Shown piece by piece: positions 1-8,655 of a stretch of DNA of 32,314 nt (position 1 is its first letter; the number at the start of each line of letters is the position of its first letter). The notes below the pieces were generated by a model. It did no database searches and was not told the DNA's origin. It saw only the letters and a list, made by a program, of their open reading frames with translations. This DNA is from Alphaproteobacteria bacterium. GTDB lineage: Bacteria; Pseudomonadota; Alphaproteobacteria; UBA8366. Location: NCBI GenBank assembly GCA_030743445.1, contig JASLSL010000277.1:1-32314 (forward strand), given 5' to 3'. The translations under genes were made by a program, and so were the position numbers.

Positions 1-1
1 C

Positions 2-721
2 GCCGACCTGTTCGGCGTCTCCGAACGTTCGGCGCTCCGTACGGGTGCTGCGCTGGAGCTCGTCCATTGCTACTCGCTGGTCCACGACGATCTGCCGGCG
101 ATGGACGACGACGATTTGCGCCGCGGCCGGCCGACGGTCCACAAGAAGTTCGACGACGCGACAGCGATCCTCGCTGGCGATGCCCTGCTGCCGCTTGCCT
201 TCGAAATCCTCGCCGACAGCGACACCCACGCCAACGCGCGGACCCGGATCGAGCTGATCTCCGCGCTCGCCAAGGCGGCCGGCGCACACGGCATGGTCGG
301 CGGTCAGATGATCGACCTGCAGGCCGAATCCCGGACCCTCGACATCGGCGAAATCACCCGGCTGCAGCGACTCAAGACCGGCGAGCTGATCGCCTTCGCC
401 TGCGAGGCGGGCGCAATTTTGGGCGGTGCTACCGACGACGCCCGCGAGGCGCTGCGCGGCTACGCCCATGACCTCGGCCTCGCCTTCCAGATCACCGACG
501 ACCTGCTCGACGTCGAAGGCACGGCGGAAGAGGTCGGCAAGGCGGTCAACAAGGACGAGGACGCGGGCAAGGCGACCTTCGTCTCGATCCTCGGTGTCGA
601 GCGCGCCCGCGCCCAAGCCAATCGCCTCGCCGACCAGGCGATCTCGCACCTCGCCATGTTCGGGGACAGCGCGGACCTGCTGTCCAAGGCCGCGCGCTTC
701 GTGGTGGACCGCCGCAGCTAG
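2..721 (+). CDS. ispA: Farnesyl/geranylgeranyl diphosphate synthase, 3' part (5' end outside window)
   Basis: Short-chain trans-prenyl diphosphate synthase of the FPP/GGPP family, which condenses isopentenyl diphosphate with allylic diphosphates in the cytosol. The frame is open from base 2, so the start lies upstream and about 240 codons are seen. Both Mg-binding aspartate-rich motifs are present: DDLPAMDDDDLRRGRP near base 90 (first motif, with the Arg pair after it) and ITDDLLD near base 490 (second motif). The intact KDEDAGKAT segment after the second motif fits bacterial IspA. It ends in TAG. In many Alphaproteobacteria ispA sits between xseB and dxs; here the next gene is a nitronate monooxygenase. 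Product chain length cannot be told from this fragment, so GGPP synthase remains possible. Confidence 0.93.
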   Translation, partial: ADLFGVSERSALRTGAALELVHCYSLVHDDLPAMDDDDLRRGRPTVHKKFDDATAILAGDALLPLAFEILADSDTHANARTRIELISALAKAAGAHGMVGGQMIDLQAESRTLDIGEITRLQRLKTGELIAFACEAGAILGGATDDAREALRGYAHDLGLAFQITDDLLDVEGTAEEVGKAVNKDEDAGKATFVSILGVERARAQANRLADQAISHLAMFGDSADLLSKAARFVVDRRS

Positions 722-734
722 TACTAGCGCATCC

Positions 735-1688
735 ATGTTTCACACCGTCATCTGCGACATGCTCGCCATTCGCTACCCCGTCCTGCAGGGCGCGATGCAG
801 GGCGGCGGCGGACCCGAGTTGGTCGCCGCGGTCAGCGCGGCCGGCGGGCTCGGCGTGCTGCCGACCTTCGGCGGCACCGAGGAAAAGCTGCGCGAAGACA
901 TCGCCCGGGTGCAGCACCTCACCGACAAGCCTTTCGGCGTCAACATCACCGCGATGGGCAAGGGTTTCACCGACTCCCGCACCGATATCATCATCGAGAC
1001 CGGCGTGCCGGTCTGCACCACCGGCCGCGCCGACCCGGGCGAATTCGCGGTGCGCCGGCTGAAGGACGCTGGCGTCAAGGTGGTTTCGGTCATTCCCACG
1101 GTCGACCTCGCCCGGCGCATGGCGGGCGAAGGCGTCGACGCGGTGATCGCGTCGGGCACCGAGGCCGGCGGCCATGTCGGCACGGTCGCGACCATGCCGC
1201 TGGTGCCGATGGTTGTCGACGCGGTCGATATACCGGTGCTGGCGACCGGCGGCATCGGCGACGCCCGCGGTTTCCTCGCCGCCTTCGCGCTCGGCGCCGT
1301 CGGTGTCCAGATCGGCACCCGCTTCATGGCGACGACCGAAAGCGATCTCAACGCATGGGGTGTGGCACAGCTCTTGGAGATGGCCGAGACCGACACCATC
1401 GTCTCGAAGGCGATGACCGGCTCGACCGTGCGCTGCATCGCGACGCCGGAGCTCGCGGCCTACGAGCGGGCGCTTCGCAACGGCGCCCCGGAAGACGAGC
1501 TCGCCGCGCTCAAGAAGCAGGTGCTGCAGGGCCGCAACGTCCCGGACAAAGAAGACAGGCGGCAGTCCGCGGCGGGCCAAATCGCCGGCATGATCCACGA
1601 CGTCCGCCCGGTCGGCGAGCTGATCGAGGAAATGGTCACCGAGGCCGCGCGCCTCGCCGCGGGATTGCAGGAGGCGTCCGAGCGATAG
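735..1688 (+). CDS. Nitronate monooxygenase (2-nitropropane dioxygenase family)
   Basis: FMN-dependent TIM-barrel enzyme of 317 residues that oxidises alkyl nitronates to carbonyl compounds and nitrite. The N-terminus reads MLAIRYPVLQGAMQGG, the usual first beta strand and FMN loop. GTEAGGHVG at residues 141-149 carries the conserved catalytic His (H147), and LATGGIGDARGF with GVQIGTRF form the phosphate-binding part of the barrel. The ATG at 735 is chosen because it gives the normal length before IRYP; there is no clear Shine-Dalgarno, and a second in-frame ATG lies at 759. It follows ispA by 13 bases and precedes the MATE gene by 10, so the three may be co-transcribed. The family also includes FabK-like enoyl reductases, but the His-containing GGH motif favours nitronate oxidation. 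Confidence 0.9.
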   Translation: MFHTVICDMLAIRYPVLQGAMQGGGGPELVAAVSAAGGLGVLPTFGGTEEKLREDIARVQHLTDKPFGVNITAMGKGFTDSRTDIIIETGVPVCTTGRADPGEFAVRRLKDAGVKVVSVIPTVDLARRMAGEGVDAVIASGTEAGGHVGTVATMPLVPMVVDAVDIPVLATGGIGDARGFLAAFALGAVGVQIGTRFMATTESDLNAWGVAQLLEMAETDTIVSKAMTGSTVRCIATPELAAYERALRNGAPEDELAALKKQVLQGRNVPDKEDRRQSAAGQIAGMIHDVRPVGELIEEMVTEAARLAAGLQEASER

Positions 1689-1698
1689 AGGATCGGCT

Positions 1699-3084
1699 AT
1701 GGCGGTGCGATCGACATATGGCGCGGCGGTCTGGCGGCAGGAGCTCGGCGGCACCCTGTCGCTGGCGGGACCGATCGCCGCGACGCAGATCGCTTATGTC
1801 TCGATCGGGGTCGTCGAAGCGCTGATGCTGGGCCGGCTCGGCGCCGGAGAGTTGGCCGCGGGCGGCCTCGGCATGACGCTCTATACGATCCCGTTTCTCT
1901 TCGGGCTTGGCGTGGTGAGCGCGGTCGCGCCGATCGCCTCGCAGGCGCGGGGCGCGCGCGAGCCCCGGATGGTGCGCCGCTCGGTCCGCCAGGGCCTCTG
2001 GGTCGCGACCCTGATCGGCGCGATTTGCGTGCTCGTCCTAGGCGAGGCGGAGGCGATATTCCTGCTGCTCGGACAGAGCGAAGCCAATGCCGCGCGCGCC
2101 GCCGATTACACCGATTGGGCGCGCTGGGCGATGATCCCCGGGCTTTGGTTGATTGGGCTCAGGAGCTTCGTCGCGGTGATGGACCGGGCGCGCTTGGCGC
2201 TCTACGTCATGATCGCCGGCGTTGGGTTCACGGTCGTCGGCAATTACGGCCTGATGTATGGCAATTGGGGACTGCCGGCGCTCGGCGTCGAGGGCGCGGG
2301 CATCGTCTTCGCCGTGACCAACCTGCTGATGTGCCTGGCGCTGCTCGCCTTTTCGGTCGCCGAGCGGCGACTCCGCCGCTTCGCCATCCTCACCCGATTC
2401 TGGCGGCCCGATTGGGACCTGTTTCGCGAGGTGATCCGTATCGGTGCGCCGATCGGTGGGATGATGCTGTTGGAGCACCTGCTGTTCGCGACCGCGATCT
2501 TCATGATGGGCATCCTCGGCACCGAGTTCCTGGCCGCCCACATGGTCGCGATCCGCTGCGCCTCGCTCGCCTTCATGGTGCCGCTCGGCGTGGCGCAGGC
2601 GGCGACCATCCGGGTCGGGATCGCGGTCGGCCGCCGCGACCCCGAGGCGGTGCGGCTGGCGGGCTGGGTGGCGCTCGCGATCGGCGCCGGGTTCATGTCG
2701 TGCTCGGCCCTGTTGTTCGCACTGGCGCCGCTGACCCTGACCGGCCTGTTCCTCGACCTCGCCGACCCGGCGAACGCCGAGCCGGTCCGGATCGCCGTCG
2801 GCCTGCTGCTGGTTGCCGCCGGCTTCCAGCTCGTCGACGGGACCCAGACGATCGCCGCGGGCATTCTGCGCGGCATGAAGGACACGCGGATACCGATGAT
2901 CATCGCCGCTTTCGGCTATTGGGCAATCGGCTTTCCGACCAGTTGGCTGCTCGGCTTCGTCGCCGGGCTGGAGGGCATCGGCGTCTGGCTCGGCCTCGCG
3001 GTCGGATTGGCGACGGTCGCCCTGCTGTTGACCTACCGTTTCGCCAATGGGCGGCGCCTGTTGCCGGCGCCGGCGGCGGCATGA
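1699..3084 (+). CDS. MATE family efflux transporter
   Basis: Inner-membrane multidrug/toxin extrusion protein of 461 residues, close to the family's usual length, with about 12 hydrophobic segments in two homologous halves. It opens with LAGPIAATQIAYVSIGVVEALMLGR-type sequence, matching the first two helices of NorM-like proteins, and the second half starts with a similar helix near residue 247 (IRIGAPIGGMMLLEHLLF). The segment GILRGMKDTRIPM matches the conserved loop G-x-L-R-G-x-x-D-x-x-x-P in helix 10-11. An AGAGG-like ribosome site precedes the ATG. The stop overlaps the tlyA start in ATGA, indicating translational coupling. Substrate unknown; such pumps use Na+ or H+ gradients to export cationic compounds. 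Confidence 0.92.
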   Translation: MAVRSTYGAAVWRQELGGTLSLAGPIAATQIAYVSIGVVEALMLGRLGAGELAAGGLGMTLYTIPFLFGLGVVSAVAPIASQARGAREPRMVRRSVRQGLWVATLIGAICVLVLGEAEAIFLLLGQSEANAARAADYTDWARWAMIPGLWLIGLRSFVAVMDRARLALYVMIAGVGFTVVGNYGLMYGNWGLPALGVEGAGIVFAVTNLLMCLALLAFSVAERRLRRFAILTRFWRPDWDLFREVIRIGAPIGGMMLLEHLLFATAIFMMGILGTEFLAAHMVAIRCASLAFMVPLGVAQAATIRVGIAVGRRDPEAVRLAGWVALAIGAGFMSCSALLFALAPLTLTGLFLDLADPANAEPVRIAVGLLLVAAGFQLVDGTQTIAAGILRGMKDTRIPMIIAAFGYWAIGFPTSWLLGFVAGLEGIGVWLGLAVGLATVALLLTYRFANGRRLLPAPAAA

Positions 3085-3839
3085 CCGGGCCCGGGAGGCA
3101 ACGCGCCGACGCCCTGCTCCACGCCCGCGGGCTCGCCGAGAGCCGGACCCGGGCCCAGGCGCTGATCGAGGCGGGGCTGGTCTATAGCGGAGAGGCGCGG
3201 ATCGGGAAGCCGGGCCAGCGCCTCGCCGCCGACGCGCCGCTGGAGGTCCGGGGCCTCGACCACCCCTGGGTCTCGCGCGGTGGGATCAAGCTCGACCATG
3301 CGCTGACATATTTCGGGATCGAGCCGAATGGCCTCGTCTGCCTCGACCTCGGCGCCTCGACCGGGGGCTTTACCGATGTGTTGCTCGGGCGGGGCGCCGC
3401 CAAGGTCTACGCGGTCGACGTCGGCCGGGACCAAATCGCGGCGAAGCTGCGAGGCGACGCGCGGGTCGTGGTCCTGGAGCAAACCGACGCCCGCGCCCTG
3501 ACCGCCGAGCTGATTTCCGAGCCCATCGACTTGATCGTCGCCGACCTCGCCTTCATCGGGATCGAGAAGGCGTTGCCCGCGGCACTCGACCTTACAAGGT
3601 CGGGGGCGAAGCCCGAGACCTGCCTGGTCGCGCTGATCAAGCCGCAGTTCCAGGCCGGGCCCGATGACGTCGGCAAGGGCGGCGTGGTTCGCGACCCGGC
3701 GGTGCTGGAGCGGGTCTGCCGGGAAGTGCAAGACTGGCTTGAAGGCGAGGCCGGCTGGCGAGTGCTGGGTCTCGTTGAAAGTCCCGTTCCCGGCGGCGAC
3801 GGCAACACCGAGTTCCTGATCGCCGCGGTCAAGCCCTAA
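3081..3839 (+). CDS. tlyA: TlyA family 2'-O-methyltransferase (rRNA methylase / hemolysin-like)
   Basis: A 252-residue protein with an N-terminal S4 RNA-binding domain (residues ~8-65, RADALLHARGLAESRTRAQ) followed by an FtsJ/RrmJ-type Rossmann methyltransferase. The S-adenosylmethionine site reads CLDLGASTGGFTD near residue 94, followed by KVYAVDVG; DLIVADLAFIG and LIKPQF are the later strands with the catalytic Asp and Lys. TlyA methylates 2'-OH of cytidines in 16S and 23S rRNA in Mycobacterium; many bacterial homologues modify only 16S or are untested. The ATG is fixed by its 4-base overlap with the MATE stop. In relatives tlyA commonly follows dxs, which is absent here. Confidence 0.93.
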   Translation: MTGPGRQRADALLHARGLAESRTRAQALIEAGLVYSGEARIGKPGQRLAADAPLEVRGLDHPWVSRGGIKLDHALTYFGIEPNGLVCLDLGASTGGFTDVLLGRGAAKVYAVDVGRDQIAAKLRGDARVVVLEQTDARALTAELISEPIDLIVADLAFIGIEKALPAALDLTRSGAKPETCLVALIKPQFQAGPDDVGKGGVVRDPAVLERVCREVQDWLEGEAGWRVLGLVESPVPGGDGNTEFLIAAVKP

Positions 3840-3926
3840 TTGGCGGGGCAATTCCCCCTTCCCCACAACGCCCGGTGGTGGCAGACTGTGCGCCGACCGC
3901 CCGCCGAGCGGGCACGAACAGGGCGC

Positions 3927-4277
3927 ATGACCATGCAGCGGACCGCTACGGTCGCCTTGCAGACGAGCCTTTTGATCGGGATTATCATGCTCGCCTTCAT
4001 CATGCAGGTGTTCCCGTTCCTGCTCGTCATGACCATGCTGAGCATGGCCTTCGGCGTTTCGTCGGGGGTGATGCTGGTGATTATCCCGATCGTGGTCTTC
4101 GGCATGTTCGGTACCGCCTGCTGGTTCGCCGAGACACGACGGCGCAAGTGGCGGGCGCCGGTATCGCACCTCTCGCCACACGATCAGCGCCAGGACCGGC
4201 GGGCATCAAAGGATCAGGCGATGATCGGGACCCATACATGCCTGTTGCCGTGGATCCGGCGGCGAAGCTTCTACTGA
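3927..4277 (+). CDS. Small hydrophobic protein, unknown function
   Basis: Not a recognised family. The reading frame gives 116 residues from ATG 3927 with two strongly hydrophobic stretches (residues ~10-35 and ~40-65), so an inner-membrane protein with two helices is likely. It is followed by a basic tail (RRRKWRAP...) with little sign of conservation, which may not be real. A longer frame starts at 3840, but its extra 29 residues look like translated intergenic sequence, and a second ATG at 3933 is an equal choice. It lies 87 bases after tlyA and is convergent with sppA, only 16 bases away. The hydrophobic core is good evidence for coding; the C-terminal third is doubtful. Confidence 0.45.
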   Translation: MTMQRTATVALQTSLLIGIIMLAFIMQVFPFLLVMTMLSMAFGVSSGVMLVIIPIVVFGMFGTACWFAETRRRKWRAPVSHLSPHDQRQDRRASKDQAMIGTHTCLLPWIRRRSFY

Positions 4278-4293
4278 GCTGGATAGGTCTTTT

Positions 4294-6084
4294 TTAGCGC
4301 GCGAGGCGGAAGGGCGGCGCCTGCAGTACGCCGACCGGGCTGAGCAGGTCGAGAGTCTCGATGATCGTGCCGAGCTCGCCGCCGAGCGGACCCGAACCGA
4401 ACAAATTGGCCACCAGCGAGCGCGCCTCGATCCCGCCATCCTGGATCGCCTCGAGCACCTGCTCGATCGGCGAGAGCGGCCGCGGCAGGACGACGATATC
4501 GATCGGGTCTTCCGGCGCAAGGCCGAGCCTTTCCTTGATCAGGCCTATGGCCACCCTGAACCCGCCAAGCTCGTCTACCAAGCCCCGTTCCTTGGCGTCG
4601 GCGCCGGTCCACACGCGACCGCGCGCCATCGCGTCGATTTGGTCGTCGGTGAGGCCGCGAGATTTCGCCGCCTTATTCGTGAAGTCGTCGTAGACGGAAT
4701 CGAGAAGCTGCCCAACCCGCTCCTTGGCGCCAGGCGGATAGTCGCCGATCTGGCTCCACATCCGCGCCCGCTTGCCGGCCTGCACCCCGTCCCAGCGAAT
4801 TCCGAGCTTGTCCCAAAACGCCTCGGTGACGAGCTTGCCGCCGTAGACCCCGATCGAGCCGGTCACCGTGCCGGGTTGGGCGACGATCTTGTCGGCCGCC
4901 ATGGCGACGAAGTAGCCGCCGGAAGCCGCGAGGTGTCCCATGCTGACAATGACCAACTTGCCCCTACTGCGGGCGTATTTGAGCTTGCGCCAGACGCTGT
5001 CGCTCGGCACGTAGGCACCGCCCGGACTGTCGACCCGGAACAGGATCGCCTTGATTGAATCGTCCTCGATGGCATCGGAAATCGCTTGCCCAACCGTGTC
5101 GGCGTGGAACCGCCGCGTGCCGGTAAAGGGCGAGGGGCGCTCGCGTCCAGGCACGATCGGCCCGACGCCATAAATCAGTGCGACCCGCGGTCCGGCTGCG
5201 TTTGGGCGCCCAGCGGCGGCAAGATAGTCATTCACCGAAATCAATTTCACGTCTGTCCGCGCATCTTTCTGTACAGCAGATACCACTTCGTCCCAGTAGC
5301 CATGACGGTCGACGAGCCCGAGTTGCCTCGCGTCGGCGCCGAGATGCGGTCCGGTATCGACCAATCTGTTTACGGTGTCGTGCCCCAATCGGCGATCCTC
5401 GGCAATGCCCCTGACGATCTGGACGAGCCAGGACTCGACAAGTCGTTTGAGCGATCGGCGGGCCGGCTCGCTGAGGCCGCTGCGGGTCAGCAGTTCGGCG
5501 GCCGACTTGTATTCATGGCGCTGTTCGATCCGGGTCTCGACGTCGAGCTTCTCGAGCGCGCCCTTCAAGAACGGCATCTCGATCGCCGCCCCGATCAGCC
5601 CGACATTGCCCGAGGGCTGCAGCCAGACCTGCTCGAACGCGGCGGCAAGGTAATATTCGACCGTGCCGTTGCGGAGCCCACCGAAGCTCTCGGCGAACGC
5701 CTTGGTGAACTTGCCGCTCTTGCGGAACGCGGCGACCGCATCGCGCAGCTCCTGCGCATGGGCGAGATCGATCCGCTCGCCGCCGAACCTGGCCACCAGG
5801 CCCTTGACCCGGTCGTCCTTCGCGGCCGCTTCGAGTGCCTCGACAACGTCGCGCAGCACGTTCTCGCCGCCGCCGCCGATATTCGGCAGCAGGCCGCGCT
5901 TCGGCCCCTCGACGACGCCGTTCCTGAAGTCGACCGAAAGGACGATCGAATCCGGCAGCTCGGCGACTGGCTCCTGGAGGCGCCCGGCGAAGATCGCCAC
6001 GGCGACGAGCCCGGCCACCGTCAGCCCGCCCAAGGCGGCGAGGCCGTAGAGAATAATCCGTCCGATCCACCGAATGGCGCGCAT
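4294..6084 (-). CDS. sppA: Signal peptide peptidase SppA, long (67K) type
   Basis: Membrane-bound serine/lysine protease that degrades signal peptides after their release from secreted proteins. The 596 residues match the long Escherichia coli form (two tandem S49 domains) rather than the ~300-residue form. One N-terminal helix (residues ~8-33) anchors it with the catalytic part in the periplasm. The general-base Lys is in HEYKSAAELL (K193), in the first S49 half, and the nucleophile Ser in GHLAASGGYF (S388), in the second, as expected for the split dyad. GTVTGSIGVYGG follows the nucleophile as in the family. It is divergent from the HtrA-like gene at 6240, so two periplasmic quality-control genes share a 155-base upstream region. 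Confidence 0.95.
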   Translation of the reverse strand: MRAIRWIGRIILYGLAALGGLTVAGLVAVAIFAGRLQEPVAELPDSIVLSVDFRNGVVEGPKRGLLPNIGGGGENVLRDVVEALEAAAKDDRVKGLVARFGGERIDLAHAQELRDAVAAFRKSGKFTKAFAESFGGLRNGTVEYYLAAAFEQVWLQPSGNVGLIGAAIEMPFLKGALEKLDVETRIEQRHEYKSAAELLTRSGLSEPARRSLKRLVESWLVQIVRGIAEDRRLGHDTVNRLVDTGPHLGADARQLGLVDRHGYWDEVVSAVQKDARTDVKLISVNDYLAAAGRPNAAGPRVALIYGVGPIVPGRERPSPFTGTRRFHADTVGQAISDAIEDDSIKAILFRVDSPGGAYVPSDSVWRKLKYARSRGKLVIVSMGHLAASGGYFVAMAADKIVAQPGTVTGSIGVYGGKLVTEAFWDKLGIRWDGVQAGKRARMWSQIGDYPPGAKERVGQLLDSVYDDFTNKAAKSRGLTDDQIDAMARGRVWTGADAKERGLVDELGGFRVAIGLIKERLGLAPEDPIDIVVLPRPLSPIEQVLEAIQDGGIEARSLVANLFGSGPLGGELGTIIETLDLLSPVGVLQAPPFRLAR

Positions 6085-6175
6085 GGGTCCCGCGATACGT
6101 TACCGCCGTTGCAATCCTCGCCTAATAGGCGAAAGCGGCGTGCGGGTCAAACCGCGGCATTGTACGTCATGGTGA

Positions 6176-6206
6176 TTGACTTGGGCGGCCCACCTCCGGC
6201 TCTAAT
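6176..6206 (+). promoter_or_regulatory. Candidate sigma-70-like promoter of the HtrA-like gene
   Basis: TTGACT (6176-6181) and TCTAAT (6201-6206) resemble -35 and -10 boxes separated by 19 bases, longer than the ideal 17. Transcription would then begin near 6213. This is too close to the ATG at 6219 for a leader, but fits the ATG at 6240. Seen by eye only. Confidence 0.3.
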
Positions 6207-6239
6207 GCAATCCTTGCGATGGCATTACGAGCGGAAGCG

Positions 6240-7205
6240 ATGGCGGGCCGGTATATCCCGATTTTGTGGCTGTGGGCGGCGCTCACGGTGCTGGCGGCAC
6301 CGGCAGCGGCCGGGCCCGTGTCGCCTGACACGCTTCGCTCCGTGGTCAGCGTGCTGCCCGAATGGCCGAAGGGCCGCGACGTTCCGGCCGACGTCAAACG
6401 CGCCCGCCGCGAGCGGCCCGAGGGCACCGGCGTCGCGGTCTTCGAGGGCGGCTATCTCGCAACCAACGTCCACGTGCTGCGCGGCTCGACCTCGGTGCGG
6501 GTGCGGCTAGCGGACGGACGCATCCTGCCGGCCGAGATCGTCGGCCTCGACGCGCCGACCGACATCGCGTTGATCAAGGCTTCGGTCGACCTGCCGGTCC
6601 TCGAGGCGGGGCCGGAGCCGGCGCTGGCCGACCCGGTCTGCGCGATCGGCAACCAGTTCGGCCTCGGCCTGTCGGTCACTTGCGGCGTGGTGTCGGCGAC
6701 ACACCGTTCCGGCGTCGGCTTCAACCCGATCGAAGACTTCATCCAGACCGACGCGGTGGTCAACCCGGGCGCGTTGGGCGGGGCGCTGGTCGACGGCCAG
6801 GGCCGGCTCGTTGGCCTGGTCAGCGCGATCTTCACCAAGGAGGTCGACGCCAATGTCGGGGTCAACTTCGCGGCCTCGCTGCCCATGGTGATGCGCGTGG
6901 TCGAGGACCTGAAGGCCACGGGACGGGTGATCCGCAGCCGCCTCGGCCTCCGCGTCGAGGACCTGCCCGAGGCTGCGCGCAAGACCGGCGCCGGGGCCGG
7001 CGTGGTCCGGGTCCAGGCCAAGGGGGCGGCGGAAGCGGCGGGGTTGCGCCCCGGCGACGTGATCGTCGAGATCGCCGGGCGCAAAATCCTGAAGGCAAGC
7101 GGCGTCACCTCGGCGGTTCACCTGTTCCGCCGCGGCGACGCTTTCGACCTCACCTTCCGCCGCAGCGGCGAGACCAAACGGGTCACGGTGACATTGCGGA
7201 AATAA
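6240..7205 (+). CDS. HtrA/DegP-like periplasmic protein with PDZ domain, catalytic Ser replaced by Leu
   Basis: Trypsin-fold S1C protein plus one C-terminal PDZ domain, 321 residues from ATG 6240. That start gives a clean signal peptide (MAGRY, hydrophobic core, AAPAAAG) and has a GAG eight bases upstream; ATG 6219 would add seven residues. His (TNVHVL, H78) and Asp (APTDIAL, D108) of the triad are present. The nucleophile loop, normally GNSGG, reads NPGALGGAL, so the Ser position is Leu (codon TTG, L179). The fold is otherwise intact, including FIQTDAVVN before the loop and a PDZ with LRPGDVIVEIAG near residue 270. Inference: an inactive pseudoprotease acting as chaperone, substrate binder or regulator. 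Its last 50 bases recur at 10404. Confidence 0.88.
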   Translation: MAGRYIPILWLWAALTVLAAPAAAGPVSPDTLRSVVSVLPEWPKGRDVPADVKRARRERPEGTGVAVFEGGYLATNVHVLRGSTSVRVRLADGRILPAEIVGLDAPTDIALIKASVDLPVLEAGPEPALADPVCAIGNQFGLGLSVTCGVVSATHRSGVGFNPIEDFIQTDAVVNPGALGGALVDGQGRLVGLVSAIFTKEVDANVGVNFAASLPMVMRVVEDLKATGRVIRSRLGLRVEDLPEAARKTGAGAGVVRVQAKGAAEAAGLRPGDVIVEIAGRKILKASGVTSAVHLFRRGDAFDLTFRRSGETKRVTVTLRK

Positions 7206-7208
7206 ATC

Positions 7209-7225
7209 CAGGCGAGGTTCGCCTG
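7209..7225. terminator. Hairpin between convergent genes, likely terminator
   Basis: A perfect 7-bp stem CAGGCGA/TCGCCTG with a 3-base loop lies four bases after the HtrA-like stop and ten bases beyond the dctM stop. On the minus strand it is followed by GATTTATTT, so it could end the dctPQM transcript by an intrinsic mechanism. On the plus strand no T-run follows. Confidence 0.5.
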
Positions 7226-7235
7226 TCTCGCGATC

Positions 7236-8648
7236 TCACTTTCCGATATCGACGAATTCGGGCCCGAACAGCAGGTTCGGCAGCCAGATCGATATCGGCG
7301 CAACGAAGGTGATGAGCACCAGGAAAGCGACCAGGATGATCATCCATGGCAGCGCCGCCTTGAGAACTTCGATCAAGCTCATTCCGGTGATGCCGGAGGC
7401 GACGAACAAGTTGAGGCCGACCGGCGGCGTGACCATGCCGATCTCCATATTGACCACCATGATGATGCCGAGGTGGATCGGGTCGATGCCGAGCCGCACC
7501 GCGATCGGGAAGAATATCGGCGCCATAATGAGCAGGATGGCGGACGGCTCCATAAAGTCGCCCGCGAGGATCAAGATGACGTTGACGACGATCAGGAACA
7601 TCCACCACGTCATCCCGGCCTCGGTGATCAGCGAGGCGATCTGCTGCGGAATTTGCTCGGTCGTCAGAACATGGGCGAATAGCATGGCATTGGCGATGAT
7701 GAACAGCAGCATCACCGACACCTTCCCGGCTTCGATCAAGACTTTGAACACGTCCTTGTCGAACGGCACCCTGGGTGCGGCACAAACGGACGCCACGACG
7801 TTGCGCAGGACGATCGCCGCGAGCCCCTCGTCCGCGTCCGGATTGCGCCAGTGAACGCCCTTGAGCGGCCCCATGTCGCGATAGACGAAAACGGCGATCA
7901 GGAAGGCGTAAACCGCCGCCACCGCCGCCGCTTCGGTCGGCGTGAAAATGCCGCCGTAGATACCGCCTAGAATGATCAGGATCAGCAACAGTCCCCACAC
8001 GGCGTCCGACCCCGCTTCGAACACCTCCTGCATCGACGCCCGCGGCTGTCGCGGCAGACCGATCATGCGGGCGCGGACGTAAATTCCACCCATGAGCAGC
8101 AGGCCGCCAATCAGGCCAGGGATCACGCCGGCCATGAACATGCGGCCGACCGAAACCTCCGTCGCCGCTGCGTAGACCACCATGACGATCGACGGCGGGA
8201 TCAGGATGCCGAGGGTACCGGCGTTGACGATGACACCGACGGCGAAATCCTTCTTGTAACCGGCCGAGACCATGCCGCCGATGACGATGGTGCCGATCGC
8301 CACGACGGTGGCCGGAGAGGATCCGGACACCGCGGCGAACAGCATGCACGCCATTACCGAGGCCATGGCGAGCCCGCCGCTAAGATGACCGATGCAGGCG
8401 ACCGCGAAGCGGATCAGGCGCTCGGCGACTCCGCCTGTCGAAAGGAAATGCGAGGACAGGATGAAGAACGGAATTGCGAGGAGCGTGTAGTGCTCCATCG
8501 TGCTGAACAGCTTCAAGGCTTGGGCGGCAAGTGAATCGTCGGAAAACAAAAGAATCGTCGCGACGCTGGAAAGGCCGAGCGCGATCGCGATCGGCATGCC
8601 GATATACATGAAGCCGAAGAGAAGAACGAACAGGAAGACGGTGGTCAT
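7236..8648 (-). CDS. dctM: TRAP transporter large permease DctM
   Basis: Large membrane subunit of a tripartite ATP-independent periplasmic transporter, driving Na+-coupled solute import. It has 470 residues from ATG 8648 with about 12 hydrophobic segments. Family landmarks are an opening FGFMYIGMPIAIALGLSS, LLAIPFFILSS, GAGT-like NAGTLGILIPPSI, MAGVIPG, and the C-terminal GMVTPPVGLNLFVASG. It is some 30-40 residues longer than typical DctM because of a charged loop near residues 240-280 (VYRDMGPLKGVHWRN...). An upstream frame extension to 8777 runs over dctQ and is rejected. The start is 7 bases after dctQ, so the pair is surely one transcript. Base composition looks less GC-biased than the flanking genes. 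Confidence 0.95.
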   Translation of the reverse strand: MTTVFLFVLLFGFMYIGMPIAIALGLSSVATILLFSDDSLAAQALKLFSTMEHYTLLAIPFFILSSHFLSTGGVAERLIRFAVACIGHLSGGLAMASVMACMLFAAVSGSSPATVVAIGTIVIGGMVSAGYKKDFAVGVIVNAGTLGILIPPSIVMVVYAAATEVSVGRMFMAGVIPGLIGGLLLMGGIYVRARMIGLPRQPRASMQEVFEAGSDAVWGLLLILIILGGIYGGIFTPTEAAAVAAVYAFLIAVFVYRDMGPLKGVHWRNPDADEGLAAIVLRNVVASVCAAPRVPFDKDVFKVLIEAGKVSVMLLFIIANAMLFAHVLTTEQIPQQIASLITEAGMTWWMFLIVVNVILILAGDFMEPSAILLIMAPIFFPIAVRLGIDPIHLGIIMVVNMEIGMVTPPVGLNLFVASGITGMSLIEVLKAALPWMIILVAFLVLITFVAPISIWLPNLLFGPEFVDIGK

Positions 8649-8655
8649 TGTCCGA

